From: Litorimonas haliclonae | GTDB taxonomy: Bacteria; Pseudomonadota; Alphaproteobacteria; Caulobacterales; Maricaulaceae | DNA length: 64,000 bases | Assembly (NCBI RefSeq): GCF_965138505.1 | Contig: NZ_CBCSCO010000001.1 | Span: 620,001 to 684,000 of the forward strand | Reading direction: 5' to 3' | Made by a program: the position numbers and the translations under genes | Notes under the pieces: model-generated | Seen by the model: the letters and a program-made list of their open reading frames with translations, nothing else | Database searches by the model: none | What the model was told of the DNA's origin: nothing | Shown: positions 35,281 to 43,206 of the stretch, piece after piece | Layout: the number at the start of each line of letters is the position of its first letter | Position numbering within the stretch: position 1 is the first letter of the stretch

Positions 35281-36276
35281 CTAGTGAGCCGCGTTTTTCT
35301 TCTTTGCCTTATGAGCATCGACGGCGGCAAGCCCTGCTTTAGCAGAATCAGGGCCTCGAATCTCGGCTTCTTTCTGTGCCCAGAGGCGCTTTTGGTACCC
35401 ATTCGAGAGGACGTCCGTGACGATTAACACACCCACGACGAGGTAGAAGCTCGACTTACTCATCGCGTCAATTGCGAAACCGAAGATCTCAAGATGCGCT
35501 AGATGTGCGCCTTCTGTGACCAAAAGAACGCCTACCAGGAATAGAATGAAGAGCCCGAGCACTTCATACATGCGATTCTTCTTGATGAAATTCGTTACAG
35601 CGTCAGCCATAAAAATCATAGCCAGCCCGGAGAGAACAATCGCGATGACCATGAGCGGCACCTGATAAGACTTGGTCGGCTCACATCCGACGGCCCCTGC
35701 CACCGGATCGGCGATTAGCGCAGCCTTACATTCTACGATACTGCCTTGGAATACCCCGAGCGTCGCGCCCGCACTATCGACGATATTTGCTGCATCGATA
35801 CTTGCGATCGCCATAGCCGAGAGAATCGAGTCGAAAGAGAACACCAAGTTCATAATAACGATAAGGGCAATGGCTTTGGCGACAGATCGCTTCCCAGACC
35901 CTTCTGAATTCTCGATATGGTCGACTGTCAGAAGGTGATGAATTTCTTTGATCGCCGTATATATAATAAAGCCGCCGCCGCCGAGCGTCACAAGGCTCTG
36001 AAGGGTAAACTCTCCCTCAAGGATCCCTTCGAAGGGAACCGAGAAAAGCGGCGCCGCCATAAGACCGAACAAACCTACAATAACAAAGAGAAGAATAATC
36101 CGGAAGACGACCGCGATTCCAATTCCCCATTTTCGGACCTTCTTTGCGTCTTTAGGGTCTCCGACCTTGTTACTTTCGATCGCGATATAGAGCAGATTGT
36201 CAAAACCGAGCACGGCCTGAAGCAGAATCAGCATGAAAAGCGTAAATAGAGCTTCGAGTGTCAGATAGTCAGCCAA
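35281..36276 (-). CDS. TerC/YkoY-family integral membrane protein
   Basis: This 331-residue protein has about 8 hydrophobic segments with the TerC family's paired acidic motifs: LQAVLGFDNLLYIAI in the first transmembrane helix and NLVFSFDSILSAMAIA in the middle. TerC proteins are implicated in metal (Mn, Ca) handling and tellurite resistance; related members metallate exported enzymes. A periplasmic or cytoplasmic loop (VECKAALIADPVAGAVGCEP) is longer than in small TerC proteins. It is divergent from ynbE and lies upstream of the ribosomal cluster without apparent functional link. Confidence 0.88.
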   Translation of the reverse strand: MADYLTLEALFTLFMLILLQAVLGFDNLLYIAIESNKVGDPKDAKKVRKWGIGIAVVFRIILLFVIVGLFGLMAAPLFSVPFEGILEGEFTLQSLVTLGGGGFIIYTAIKEIHHLLTVDHIENSEGSGKRSVAKAIALIVIMNLVFSFDSILSAMAIASIDAANIVDSAGATLGVFQGSIVECKAALIADPVAGAVGCEPTKSYQVPLMVIAIVLSGLAMIFMADAVTNFIKKNRMYEVLGLFILFLVGVLLVTEGAHLAHLEIFGFAIDAMSKSSFYLVVGVLIVTDVLSNGYQKRLWAQKEAEIRGPDSAKAGLAAVDAHKAKKKNAAH

Positions 36277-36453
36277 AAGAGCCTCCGATTATGGCAATGC
36301 CCTGGAAAATGTTTTCGGGCGTTTTCTAGTCTCTAGCGGTCGATTCGCAGGCTTTCAAGAAAATCTCGCGCCGAAGCGCCGCGGCGTTAAAATCTGATTG
36401 CCAGGCGGGTTTGTTAATGTCAGGTTCAGCCGGAATTAGGTATAAGGTCAACT

Positions 36454-36666
36454 ATGAAGTATTCAGGTTTGAAATCCGTGTTGCTCAGCGCAGCTTTTCT
36501 CACCTCCTTGGGAGGCGGGCTCTCGGCCTGTACGCCCACGGTGAAAATCGAGCCCTCCGACAAACCGATCAAAATCGATCTGAATGTCAAAATTGATCAG
36601 GAAGTCCGCGTCCGGCTCGACAAAGATGTTGAAGAGCTCATCGCAGATAACCCAGACTTGTTTTAG
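36454..36666 (+). CDS. YnbE-like lipoprotein
   Basis: This 70-residue lipoprotein has a signal sequence ending in the lipobox GLSACTPT, followed by a beta-rich mature part (VKIEPSDKPIKIDLNVKID) typical of YnbE. In E. coli YnbE is an outer-membrane lipoprotein that completes the YdbH intermembrane phospholipid-transport bridge by beta-strand augmentation. The next gene, 9 bp downstream, is the usual YdbL partner. A large YdbH gene, normally next to them, is missing here. Confidence 0.85.
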   Translation: MKYSGLKSVLLSAAFLTSLGGGLSACTPTVKIEPSDKPIKIDLNVKIDQEVRVRLDKDVEELIADNPDLF

Positions 36667-36675
36667 GAGGTTTAT

Positions 36676-37065
36676 ATGAAAACCGTATCAAAGATTATCG
36701 CATTAACCGTAACTGGTGCGCTTTTGGGCGCAGGCGCTATTGCGCTCAATACACAAGGCCTTAACGCCGCACAGGCGCAATCCGCCTCCGCAAAAGCGAC
36801 GGTGGATAGTGCTAAAGCCGCCGGCAAGATCGGCGAAACCGCTGCCGGTTATTTGGATGCTGTCAACAATCAGTCTCTGGACGCGGCCACCAAAGCAGCC
36901 ATGAAAGAAATCAATATTGCCCGTAAAGCCCTCTATACACGCTTGGCCAATGAGCAAAATGTGAAGACAGAAGTTGTTGCCGCCCTAACCGGTGAAAAAC
37001 AAGTCGCGAAAGCTGGCGGCGGCGAATATGTGCTCAAATCTTCCGGGAGCTGGGTTAAAAAGTAG
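36676..37065 (+). CDS. YdbL family (DUF1318) periplasmic protein
   Basis: This 129-residue protein has a signal peptide (cleavage near AQAQS) and the DUF1318 core (AKAAGKIGETAAGYLDAV, INIARKALYTRLANEQ). E. coli YdbL is a periplasmic factor that helps prevent excess YnbE multimerisation in the YdbH-YnbE bridge. A strong ribosome-binding site (AGGAGG) precedes the ATG, and a terminator follows at 37090-37119, so ynbE-ydbL form a two-gene unit. Confidence 0.87.
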   Translation: MKTVSKIIALTVTGALLGAGAIALNTQGLNAAQAQSASAKATVDSAKAAGKIGETAAGYLDAVNNQSLDAATKAAMKEINIARKALYTRLANEQNVKTEVVAALTGEKQVAKAGGGEYVLKSSGSWVKK

Positions 37066-37089
37066 CCAACTCGACATTTAAAACGAATT

Positions 37090-37119
37090 AAGCCACCGAC
37101 TTTCATCGGTGGCTTTTTT
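37090..37119 (+). terminator. Terminator after ydbL
   Basis: AAGCCACCGA and TCGGTGGCTT form a 10-bp perfect stem with a 6-nt loop, followed by a run of six T. Confidence 0.9.
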
Positions 37120-37140
37120 GTTACCTACTATATCAAAAGG

Positions 37141-37635
37141 CTAGTTAGCCGGATATCTCATTTCGACGGGCACAGTCGCGCCAGACTCATCGACCTTTAT
37201 CTGTACATCGTCAAACGTGGGCTCACGATCTTCCGGCGCATTCCCAGACGCGCCCCATCCGTCGAGGATTTTATAATCCTCTGTCATTGAGAACCGGCCA
37301 TCATCATCCAGATCATGCCAGACAGACACAGCATAGTTTCCGGGTCTTTCGACTTTGAAGGTCTGAGTAATATCTCCGAGAGTTAGCTCACTTAAAACGC
37401 CGCCAAACCCTTTCATTGAGCGGTAATTCTCCCGCGTCTGGATTGAGACATATATCGGCCCTTCGGTTTTCGTAATGCTTTTCAGCGTGACGGTCACAGG
37501 GATTGTGCCGTCTTTAGTTTTCCAGTCCGGCGCCTCACCCGCCCAAGCAGGGCTAATCCCGAGGGCACCTAGAGCATAAAGCGCGCAGATAGCGCCTCCA
37601 GTAGCAACACTCAATTTTTTAAACTTAACAAACAT
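37141..37635 (-). CDS. DUF2141 domain-containing exported protein
   Basis: This 164-residue protein has a signal peptide (hydrophobic residues 11-29, cleavage near AWAGE) followed by a DUF2141 domain. The family motif is YAVSVWHDLDDDGRFSMTED, an Asp-rich loop resembling a calcium site, with GWGASGNA behind it. The function of the family is unknown. Its start codon faces a divergent promoter region carrying two GTTTG-N5-CAAAC palindromes, shared with the membrane protein/winged-helix operon. Confidence 0.85.
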   Translation of the reverse strand: MFVKFKKLSVATGGAICALYALGALGISPAWAGEAPDWKTKDGTIPVTVTLKSITKTEGPIYVSIQTRENYRSMKGFGGVLSELTLGDITQTFKVERPGNYAVSVWHDLDDDGRFSMTEDYKILDGWGASGNAPEDREPTFDDVQIKVDESGATVPVEMRYPAN

Positions 37636-37655
37636 AATAGCCTCCTTTCAAATTA

Positions 37656-37698
37656 GTTTGTATTTCAAACTTGACACATTGAGGTTTGTAATGCAAAC
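37656..37698. promoter_or_regulatory. Paired palindromic operators in a divergent promoter
   Basis: Two copies of GTTTG-N5-CAAAC (37656-37670 and 37684-37698) lie 28 bp apart, centre to centre, on either side of a TTGACA hexamer (37671-37676). They are 21 bp from the DUF2141 start codon and about 70 bp from the membrane-protein gene. The obvious candidate to bind them is the winged-helix protein encoded at 38382-38702. Confidence 0.65.
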
Positions 37699-37768
37699 AT
37701 ATTTTTAGAAAAAATGAATTTGCCTTTTCTGGGCAGATAGAGGAAGCCACTTTATTAAGGAGACGAAA

Positions 37769-38389
37769 ATGTCGAAGGAAAACATCATTGCGGATTTGGA
37801 TTATGCGAGCCAACTTGCGAAGGAAGGCGCCGAGACGCCTCTTCTCGGCGGGCCCATTGGATTATTGTGGGGCGTCTTGCTCACATCAATATTCTTTTAT
37901 CAATGGGGTGTTCTGTCTGGGACATTTGGGCTCTCTGAAACAAGCCTCGCCATCGCTTGGTTAGCGTTTGCAGTCATTGGGGGGTTAGGCAGCTACGTAA
38001 TGGGAGTAAAAATCGATAAAAAAGCTGGATCAAATTCTGCCGCTAATCGAGTCGAATCTTATGTTTGGACAATGTTTTCGGGAATGTTGGGCACGCTATT
38101 TATCGGAATTATTCTAAACATGGTCTTTGCAGAAGGCACTTATAAACTCTTCGACTTAGTCATGATTGTTGGTTTTGCCGGACAGGGCCTTGCGTATGGT
38201 GTTGTCGCCAAAATGAGTAAAATGAGGATGCTGCATGTTGCCTCCTTTATCGGCTTTACAGCGTCCGCGGTCTGTTTTTCCTTTTATGGCCAGCCAGTCG
38301 TTTATCTGATCGGATCTATTGCCACAATTTTCACAGTAATTCTTCCGTCTCTTCTGACTATGAAAAAGGCCGGAGGGTCAAATGCCTAA
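37769..38389 (+). CDS. Hypothetical inner-membrane protein
   Basis: This 206-residue protein begins with a cytoplasmic-looking amphipathic segment of about 25 residues and then about six hydrophobic segments (for example LLWGVLLTSIFFY, AIAWLAFAVIGGLG, LGTLFIGIILNMVF). I do not recognise a named family. Its end overlaps the winged-helix regulator gene by 8 bp, the typical arrangement of a membrane protein with a dedicated regulator, and it shares a divergent promoter with DUF2141. A strong ribosome-binding site (AAGGAGA) precedes the ATG. Confidence 0.75.
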   Translation: MSKENIIADLDYASQLAKEGAETPLLGGPIGLLWGVLLTSIFFYQWGVLSGTFGLSETSLAIAWLAFAVIGGLGSYVMGVKIDKKAGSNSAANRVESYVWTMFSGMLGTLFIGIILNMVFAEGTYKLFDLVMIVGFAGQGLAYGVVAKMSKMRMLHVASFIGFTASAVCFSFYGQPVVYLIGSIATIFTVILPSLLTMKKAGGSNA

Positions 38390-38702
38390 TGAGACAGATG
38401 AAAATGATATAGACCTCGACCTCGACGCCGTAGATGACATTATTCACGGCCGTCTCAGGATGGGAATTATGGCCTATCTCTCAGCCGTCAACCCCGCGAG
38501 CTTTCCGGAGCTTTTAGAAAAGACGGGCACGAGTAATGGCAATCTTTCGACTCATTTGACCAAGCTAGAAAGCGCGGGTTTTGTGGAGCAAGAAAAAGGC
38601 TTTAAAGGCAAACGCCCCCAAACTTTGGTTCATTTGACGAAACCTGGAAGGCAAGCGTGGATTAATTATCTTGAGGCGATGAAAAACATCCTCGGCACGT
38701 AG
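38382..38702 (+). CDS. Winged-helix transcriptional regulator
   Basis: This 106-residue protein is a compact winged helix. Helix-turn-helix region: RMGIMAYLSAVNPASFPELLE and GTSNGNLSTHLTKLESAGFV, followed by a wing (EQEKGFKGKRPQTLVHLTKPG) and a final helix. It resembles the small MarR/PadR-like winged-helix family (HTH_34-type) that often pairs with an integral membrane protein. The acidic N-terminus (DENDIDLDLDAVDD) is unusual. It probably regulates its own operon through the palindromes at 37656-37698; that is inference. Overlaps the upstream gene by 8 bp. Confidence 0.85.
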   Translation: MPNETDENDIDLDLDAVDDIIHGRLRMGIMAYLSAVNPASFPELLEKTGTSNGNLSTHLTKLESAGFVEQEKGFKGKRPQTLVHLTKPGRQAWINYLEAMKNILGT

Positions 38703-38718
38703 AATCCATATTTAAAGA

Positions 38719-40104
38719 ATGACAAAGGGGGCGCTATTCTGTAGCGCCCCCTTTGTGTCAAACGAGACAATCATAAAAGGCAATCTAAGCCGGAAAAAGG
38801 TTTTCAACCAGAGCTGGCCGATCATGCTCGCCAATGGCGCGGCTCCAATTGTGGGACTAGTTGATACTTTTGTTATTGGACGTTTTGTCGGGACAAGCGC
38901 TCTCGCCGGAATTGGCCTCGGCGCTGTCATTTACGGCATTTTCTATTGGGGTTTTGGATTTTTACGTATGAGCACGGCAGGCCTCGTCGCGCAAAGCGAC
39001 GGCCAAGGCGCCGAAGCGGATGTTCAGTCCCATATCCTCCGCGCTCTGCCTATCGGACTTTCCATCGGGTTATTCATTCTGCTGATACAGGGCTGGCTCC
39101 TTCCGCTTGCTTTCAAAATCTATACCGCCAATCCGGATATTGAAGCTTCGGCCACACTATACATACAAGCCCGGCTTTGGGGCTTACCCGCCACACTCGC
39201 CAGTATCGCTCTTATGGGATGGTTTGTCGGTATCAGCCGGTCTGGCCTCGCCCTCGGAATGCAAGTGGTTCTAAATTTAACGAACCTATTCCTATCCCCT
39301 CTTTTCGTGCTCGGTTTTGGCGCCGGTCTTTACGGGGTCGCGCTCGCATCATCAATTGCAGAATGGGTTGGCTTGGCTGCTGGCCTTTGGCTGGCCTACC
39401 GCGAAATTAAGCGACGCGGCGGCTTCCGCTGGGAAGCTATTAGCCGGAAAACTTTGCTGGCCAAGGAAGCTCTGTCAAAACTCGGCGTGACCAATTCAAA
39501 TATTTTCATCCGAACTTTAACTCTGACTGTCGGATTTAATTTTTTCGGCAATGCCGCGGCAGCAGAAGGCGAAACGTTCCTGGCGGGCTATCATGTTTTG
39601 ATGCAGTTTATCACCATGTCGGCCCTTGTTCTCGATGGGTTTGCCCACACGGCAGAAGCTGTGACCGGAGCGGCGTATGGCGCAAAAAATAAGTCCCGCT
39701 TTGCCAGGGCGGTCAAGCTTACCACAGAATTTTCGGCGTTTTTTGCCTGTATTTGCGGCGCTCTGATCTGGTTTGGCGGACCTTACATTATCAACCTCCT
39801 GACAACCGATCCGGCTGTTCGGGCCAGCGCTCAAGCTTATTTGGCCTATTGCGCCCTCGCTCCAGTGCTCGGCTTTATGGCGTATCAGCTGGACGGCGTG
39901 TTTATCGGCACCACAAGAACAGCGGCAATGCGCAATGCCGGTATCGTTTCGGTCATTATCTATATCGGCGCGCACTACCTCCTCTACCCAGGACTTGGAG
40001 CCGCCGGGATTTGGATCGCATTTTTAGTCTATTATGTGTTGAGAGCCGTCACGCTTGCTGTCGCCTATCCGGCGATTACAAGGCATTTGGAAGCTAAGAT
40101 ATAG
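38719..40104 (+). CDS. MATE family efflux transporter
   Basis: This is a multidrug/toxin-extrusion transporter of up to 461 residues with about 12 hydrophobic segments; the first conserved block is WPIMLANGAAPIVGLVDTFVIGRF split over helix 1. It is of the DinF-like branch, which exports drugs using a Na or H gradient. The start is uncertain: the ATG at 38719 lies at the foot of a perfect hairpin and has no ribosome-binding site, and the next possible start is a GTG at 38755 overlapping the hairpin's end. The hairpin could limit translation. The remaining protein looks complete. Confidence 0.9.
   Translation: MTKGALFCSAPFVSNETIIKGNLSRKKVFNQSWPIMLANGAAPIVGLVDTFVIGRFVGTSALAGIGLGAVIYGIFYWGFGFLRMSTAGLVAQSDGQGAEADVQSHILRALPIGLSIGLFILLIQGWLLPLAFKIYTANPDIEASATLYIQARLWGLPATLASIALMGWFVGISRSGLALGMQVVLNLTNLFLSPLFVLGFGAGLYGVALASSIAEWVGLAAGLWLAYREIKRRGGFRWEAISRKTLLAKEALSKLGVTNSNIFIRTLTLTVGFNFFGNAAAAEGETFLAGYHVLMQFITMSALVLDGFAHTAEAVTGAAYGAKNKSRFARAVKLTTEFSAFFACICGALIWFGGPYIINLLTTDPAVRASAQAYLAYCALAPVLGFMAYQLDGVFIGTTRTAAMRNAGIVSVIIYIGAHYLLYPGLGAAGIWIAFLVYYVLRAVTLAVAYPAITRHLEAKI
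38722..38756. repeat. Perfect 15-bp inverted repeat at the start of the MATE gene
   Basis: ACAAAGGGGGCGCTA and TAGCGCCCCCTTTGT form a 15-bp perfect stem with a 5-nt loop. It follows the winged-helix stop codon by 19 bp, so it may terminate that operon, although there is only a short T/G tail. It also overlaps the possible start codons of the MATE gene. Confidence 0.85.
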
Positions 40105-40111
40105 AGCAGAT

Positions 40112-41170
40112 CTAAGCCGTGCCGACTGCCTCGGCAATATTCGAAAAACCATCCGCCTTCAGCCGCGCCGATAAATCTTCGCAAATTTCCTGCACCAATT
40201 GCGGGCCGCGATAAACAAGCGCGGAGTAGAGCTGCACGGCTTTTGCTCCGGCCTTTATCTTGGCATAGGCCTGCGCGCCGCTCCCAACACCGCCAACGCC
40301 GATCAAATCAATCCGCCCATCGGCGGCGTCAGAAAATTCCTGTAAAAGCGCGGTGGATTTTTTGAAGAGGGGTTGTCCCGAAAGACCCCCACCCTCTCCG
40401 CGATGGGGGCTGGTCAAACTGTCCGGACGTTCAATTGTCGTATTGCTGACGATAATCGCATTCAGGCCATAGGTTCGAGCTTGTTCAACGACTCGTTCTA
40501 CATCAGAAAAATCTAGGTCAGGGGCGACTTTCAAAAACATGGGATAGCTCGGTGAGTCCCCTGAGAGCTTGGCCCGGGTCTCAGACAAGCGCCCCAACAA
40601 TTCATCCATTTCCGTACTGCCCTGAAGGTTCCGAAGTCCCGGCGTATTTGGCGAGCTAATATTGATCGTGAAATAGTCAGACATTCCCCAGAGACGAACA
40701 AGCCCTGTCACATAATCCGCAATACGATCTTCACTGTCTTTATTAGCGCCGAGATTGGCCCCGATAATCCCGCTATTTTCGCGCCGCGCCCGCAGACGCT
40801 CCGAAAAATGGTCGAGGCCTTTATTGTTAAACCCCATTCGGTTGATAACCGCTTCATCCTCCGTCAGACGGAATAGCCGAGGCTTGGGGTTTCCGGCCTG
40901 AGGCTTAGGAGTTACCGTCCCGCATTCGACAAATCCGAACCCAGCGTCGAGCATAGCGTCCGGTACGTCGCAGTCTTTGTCGAACCCAGCGGCTAATCCT
41001 ACGGGGTTGGGTAAACTAAGACCGCCGACATTGACAGCAAGTTCCGGAAAGGCCTGAGCGTTTGCTTTCGGTCCAAATCCGGCCCGCAAAGCTTTAACAG
41101 TGGTTATATGCGCCCGTTCCGTCGGAAGCTTTCGCAGTACCGACGTGCCCACCTTGTAAAAAAGACTCAT
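40112..41170 (-). CDS. pyrD: Dihydroorotate dehydrogenase (quinone), class 2
   Basis: This 352-residue membrane-associated flavoprotein oxidises dihydroorotate to orotate with quinone in pyrimidine synthesis. The amphipathic N-terminal helix region is followed by LPNPVGLAAGFDKD, the FMN region NRMGFNNKG, the catalytic Ser loop TINISSPNTPGLRNLQ (class 2 uses Ser) and GVGGVGSGAQAYAKI near the C-terminus. The ATG overlaps the DUF952 stop codon (TAATG), so the two are coupled. Converges on the MATE gene. Confidence 0.97.
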   Translation of the reverse strand: MSLFYKVGTSVLRKLPTERAHITTVKALRAGFGPKANAQAFPELAVNVGGLSLPNPVGLAAGFDKDCDVPDAMLDAGFGFVECGTVTPKPQAGNPKPRLFRLTEDEAVINRMGFNNKGLDHFSERLRARRENSGIIGANLGANKDSEDRIADYVTGLVRLWGMSDYFTINISSPNTPGLRNLQGSTEMDELLGRLSETRAKLSGDSPSYPMFLKVAPDLDFSDVERVVEQARTYGLNAIIVSNTTIERPDSLTSPHRGEGGGLSGQPLFKKSTALLQEFSDAADGRIDLIGVGGVGSGAQAYAKIKAGAKAVQLYSALVYRGPQLVQEICEDLSARLKADGFSNIAEAVGTA

Positions 41171-41517
41171 TAATTTGCCTCGAATACATACCGCCCGTTA
41201 CGGTCTGGCAGAAGTTTTCGATATGACAGAACATCATCCATTGTCAGGTCAGAATAGGCATGTGGAAATTTCTCGCCATTACGCGACTCTTCCCATTTGA
41301 TTTCCAGCTCCGGCCTCTCAAGAGAAAGTTTGACGATGACGATCGTCCCGCCGCCAGTAAAATGGGTATGCAGCGTTTCTTGGACCTGATCCTCCGCGGA
41401 CAGGTGAATAAACCCATCTTGAAAGTCCAATTCTGTGCCTTCAAACTCCATGTCCTGAATGAATTCACCCCATTCGGCCTGGGTCAATATCTTATAGGCA
41501 ATCTTAATTTCTGACAT
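41170..41517 (-). CDS. DUF952 domain-containing protein
   Basis: This 115-residue protein belongs to the DUF952 family, which has an ADP-ribosyltransferase-related fold but no established activity. It starts MSEIKIAYKILTQAEWGEF and has the family block FQDGFIHLSAEDQVQETLHTHF. The ATG at 41517 was chosen over an upstream TTG at 41547, because it begins at the conserved part. It overlaps pyrD by one base, an arrangement often seen in alphaproteobacteria, suggesting a joint operon but no known shared function. Confidence 0.88.
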   Translation of the reverse strand: MSEIKIAYKILTQAEWGEFIQDMEFEGTELDFQDGFIHLSAEDQVQETLHTHFTGGGTIVIVKLSLERPELEIKWEESRNGEKFPHAYSDLTMDDVLSYRKLLPDRNGRYVFEAN

Positions 41518-41686
41518 ATTTACTTTATAAACAACCTCGCCGCACAAGAACAGGGCATAAACGAATTAACAGCGCACAGATTCTGACTCTGTCCCGTGAG
41601 TCCCCATTTCCGACGCCCGATTCCATTTCATGCACACAAAATCATCGCCAAAGAGGAGGCACAAGAAAACTGGAAGGGAATCCGTT

Positions 41687-43000
41687 ATGTCTATGCGCAA
41701 ATTTGCGAAAATCTTTGGGGGGGCCGCTATGTTCAGTGCTCTACCCGCAATAGCGGCGGCGCAAGACGCCCCGACACTCGAGAGTCTGGCGGCAAATGAC
41801 GCCTTTGTCTTTAATACATTACTCTTTTTGATTGGCGGCTTCCTCGTTATGTGGATGGCGGCAGGCTTTGCCATGCTAGAGGCGGGCTTTGTCCGTACTA
41901 AAAACGTTTCGATGCAGTGTCTGAAGAATATTAGTCTTTATTCTGTGGCCGGACTGATGTTCTGGGTCATTGGTTATCAGCTTATGTATAATGTTTCCGG
42001 TGATGGCGCTGGTCTATTTGGAATGCCAGGCATAATGAGCTTTGGCGGCCCAAGTACGGACACCGGCTACTCAGATTATTCTGACTGGTTTTTCCAGATG
42101 GTCTTTTGCGCGACAACGGCCTCCATCGTTTCAGGAACAGTTGCTGAGCGCATTAAGTTCTGGCCTTTCATCATTTTCGTCGTAGTTCTAACCGGCTTTA
42201 TCTATCCGGTTGTGGGGTCTTGGGAATGGGGCACAGGCTTCCTTGACCGCATGGGCTTCTCTGATTTTGCCGGTTCTACACTGGTTCACTCCACAGGCGG
42301 CTGGGCCGCTCTGGTGGGCGCGATTATTCTCGGCGCCCGTAAAGGCAAATATGTTGACGGAAAAGTGAATGCGATCCCCGGCTCTTCCATGCCTTTGGCA
42401 ACACTCGGTGTATTCATATTGTGGCTCGGATGGTTCGGGTTTAACGGCGCCTCACAACTTGCACTCGGCACTATTGCTGACGCAGACTCAGTGGCCAAAA
42501 TCTTTGTGAACACAAATATGGCCGCTGTCGCCGGGGTTATCATGGCGGTGCTCTACACTCAGATCCGTTATGGTAAAATTGATCTGACAATGGCGCTTAA
42601 CGGGGCTTTGGCAGGTTTGGTGGCGATTACCGCTGAACCTCTTACACCGAGCGTTCCAGTTGCTTTGCTGGTCGGCGGTCTCGGCTCACTCTTAGCATGC
42701 CTCACAGTACCACTCTTGGATAAGCTAAAAATCGACGATGTTGTCGGCGCTGTTCCGGTTCACTTGGTGGCTGGTATCTTCGGCACGCTGGCTGTCGCTT
42801 TCACTAACCCTGATGTGACCTTCATGCCGCAGCTTATCGGTGTTCTTGCCACAGCCGTCTTTGTCTGTATCGCCTCGACCATCGTCTGGTTTGCCCTGAA
42901 ATTCACCATCGGACTACGGGTCAGCGAAGAAGACGAATATATTGGACTGGACCAAGCTGAAATTGGCGTCCCAAGCTACCCTGAGTTTGTGGCCACCTAA
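41687..43000 (+). CDS. amtB: Ammonium transporter
   Basis: This 437-residue Amt/Rh-family protein conducts ammonium. A signal peptide (cleavage near AIAAAQD) is followed by 11 hydrophobic helices. The pore His residues are in LVHSTGGWAALVG and PVHLVAGIFGT, and the signature DFAGSTLVHSTGGW is present. The ATG at 41687 is preceded by GGAAGGGAA; the longer frame from 41630 adds a charged segment ahead of the signal peptide that is not expected. A GlnK (PII) gene, usually adjacent, is not present, so its regulator must be elsewhere. No sigma-54-type element was seen upstream. Confidence 0.95.
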   Translation: MSMRKFAKIFGGAAMFSALPAIAAAQDAPTLESLAANDAFVFNTLLFLIGGFLVMWMAAGFAMLEAGFVRTKNVSMQCLKNISLYSVAGLMFWVIGYQLMYNVSGDGAGLFGMPGIMSFGGPSTDTGYSDYSDWFFQMVFCATTASIVSGTVAERIKFWPFIIFVVVLTGFIYPVVGSWEWGTGFLDRMGFSDFAGSTLVHSTGGWAALVGAIILGARKGKYVDGKVNAIPGSSMPLATLGVFILWLGWFGFNGASQLALGTIADADSVAKIFVNTNMAAVAGVIMAVLYTQIRYGKIDLTMALNGALAGLVAITAEPLTPSVPVALLVGGLGSLLACLTVPLLDKLKIDDVVGAVPVHLVAGIFGTLAVAFTNPDVTFMPQLIGVLATAVFVCIASTIVWFALKFTIGLRVSEEDEYIGLDQAEIGVPSYPEFVAT

Positions 43001-43006
43001 GACTTA

Positions 43007-43034
43007 TGAGGCGCGGAGTTTATCGCGCGCCTCA
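43007..43034 (+). terminator. Terminator-like hairpin after amtB
   Basis: TGAGGCGCG and CGCGCCTCA form a 9-bp perfect stem with a 10-nt loop, 7 bp after the amtB stop codon. There is no clear T run, so termination is likely partial. Confidence 0.5.
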
Positions 43035-43087
43035 CAAAACTGACTTTCCCCTCGCGCTTTGCTAAGGTTAGCGGTGCGAATACCTTC

Positions 43088-43122
43088 CCCGGCCTGTTTT
43101 AATAAACAGTGTCGGGTTTTTT
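43088..43122 (+). terminator. Second terminator-like hairpin after amtB
   Basis: CCCG plus CTGTTT pair with AAACAG plus CGGG through a small internal loop, followed by six T. Together with the hairpin at 43007-43034 this may form a tandem amtB terminator. Confidence 0.55.
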
Positions 43123-43176
43123 ATGAATTGCGCTGTTTATTCATCCCGCCTCGCTAGGACGGCTTTCCATTTGACC

Positions 43177-43198
43177 GCTTAGGCTTTTTTTCCTAAGC
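43177..43198. promoter_or_regulatory. Palindrome just upstream of the S24 regulator gene
   Basis: GCTTAGG and CCTAAGC form a perfect inverted repeat with a T-rich 8-nt spacer, 8 bp before the ATG of the S24-family regulator. It may be an operator for self-repression or an mRNA hairpin ahead of the ribosome-binding site. Confidence 0.5.
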
Positions 43199-43206
43199 AG
43201 GCTTTT

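Noticed and set aside
40380..40420. Possible repetitive element in pyrD encoding SPHRGEGGG
   Set aside because: It resembles peptides encoded by known dispersed palindromes, but the residues match the normal SPHxxExGGLSG loop of alphaproteobacterial PyrD.
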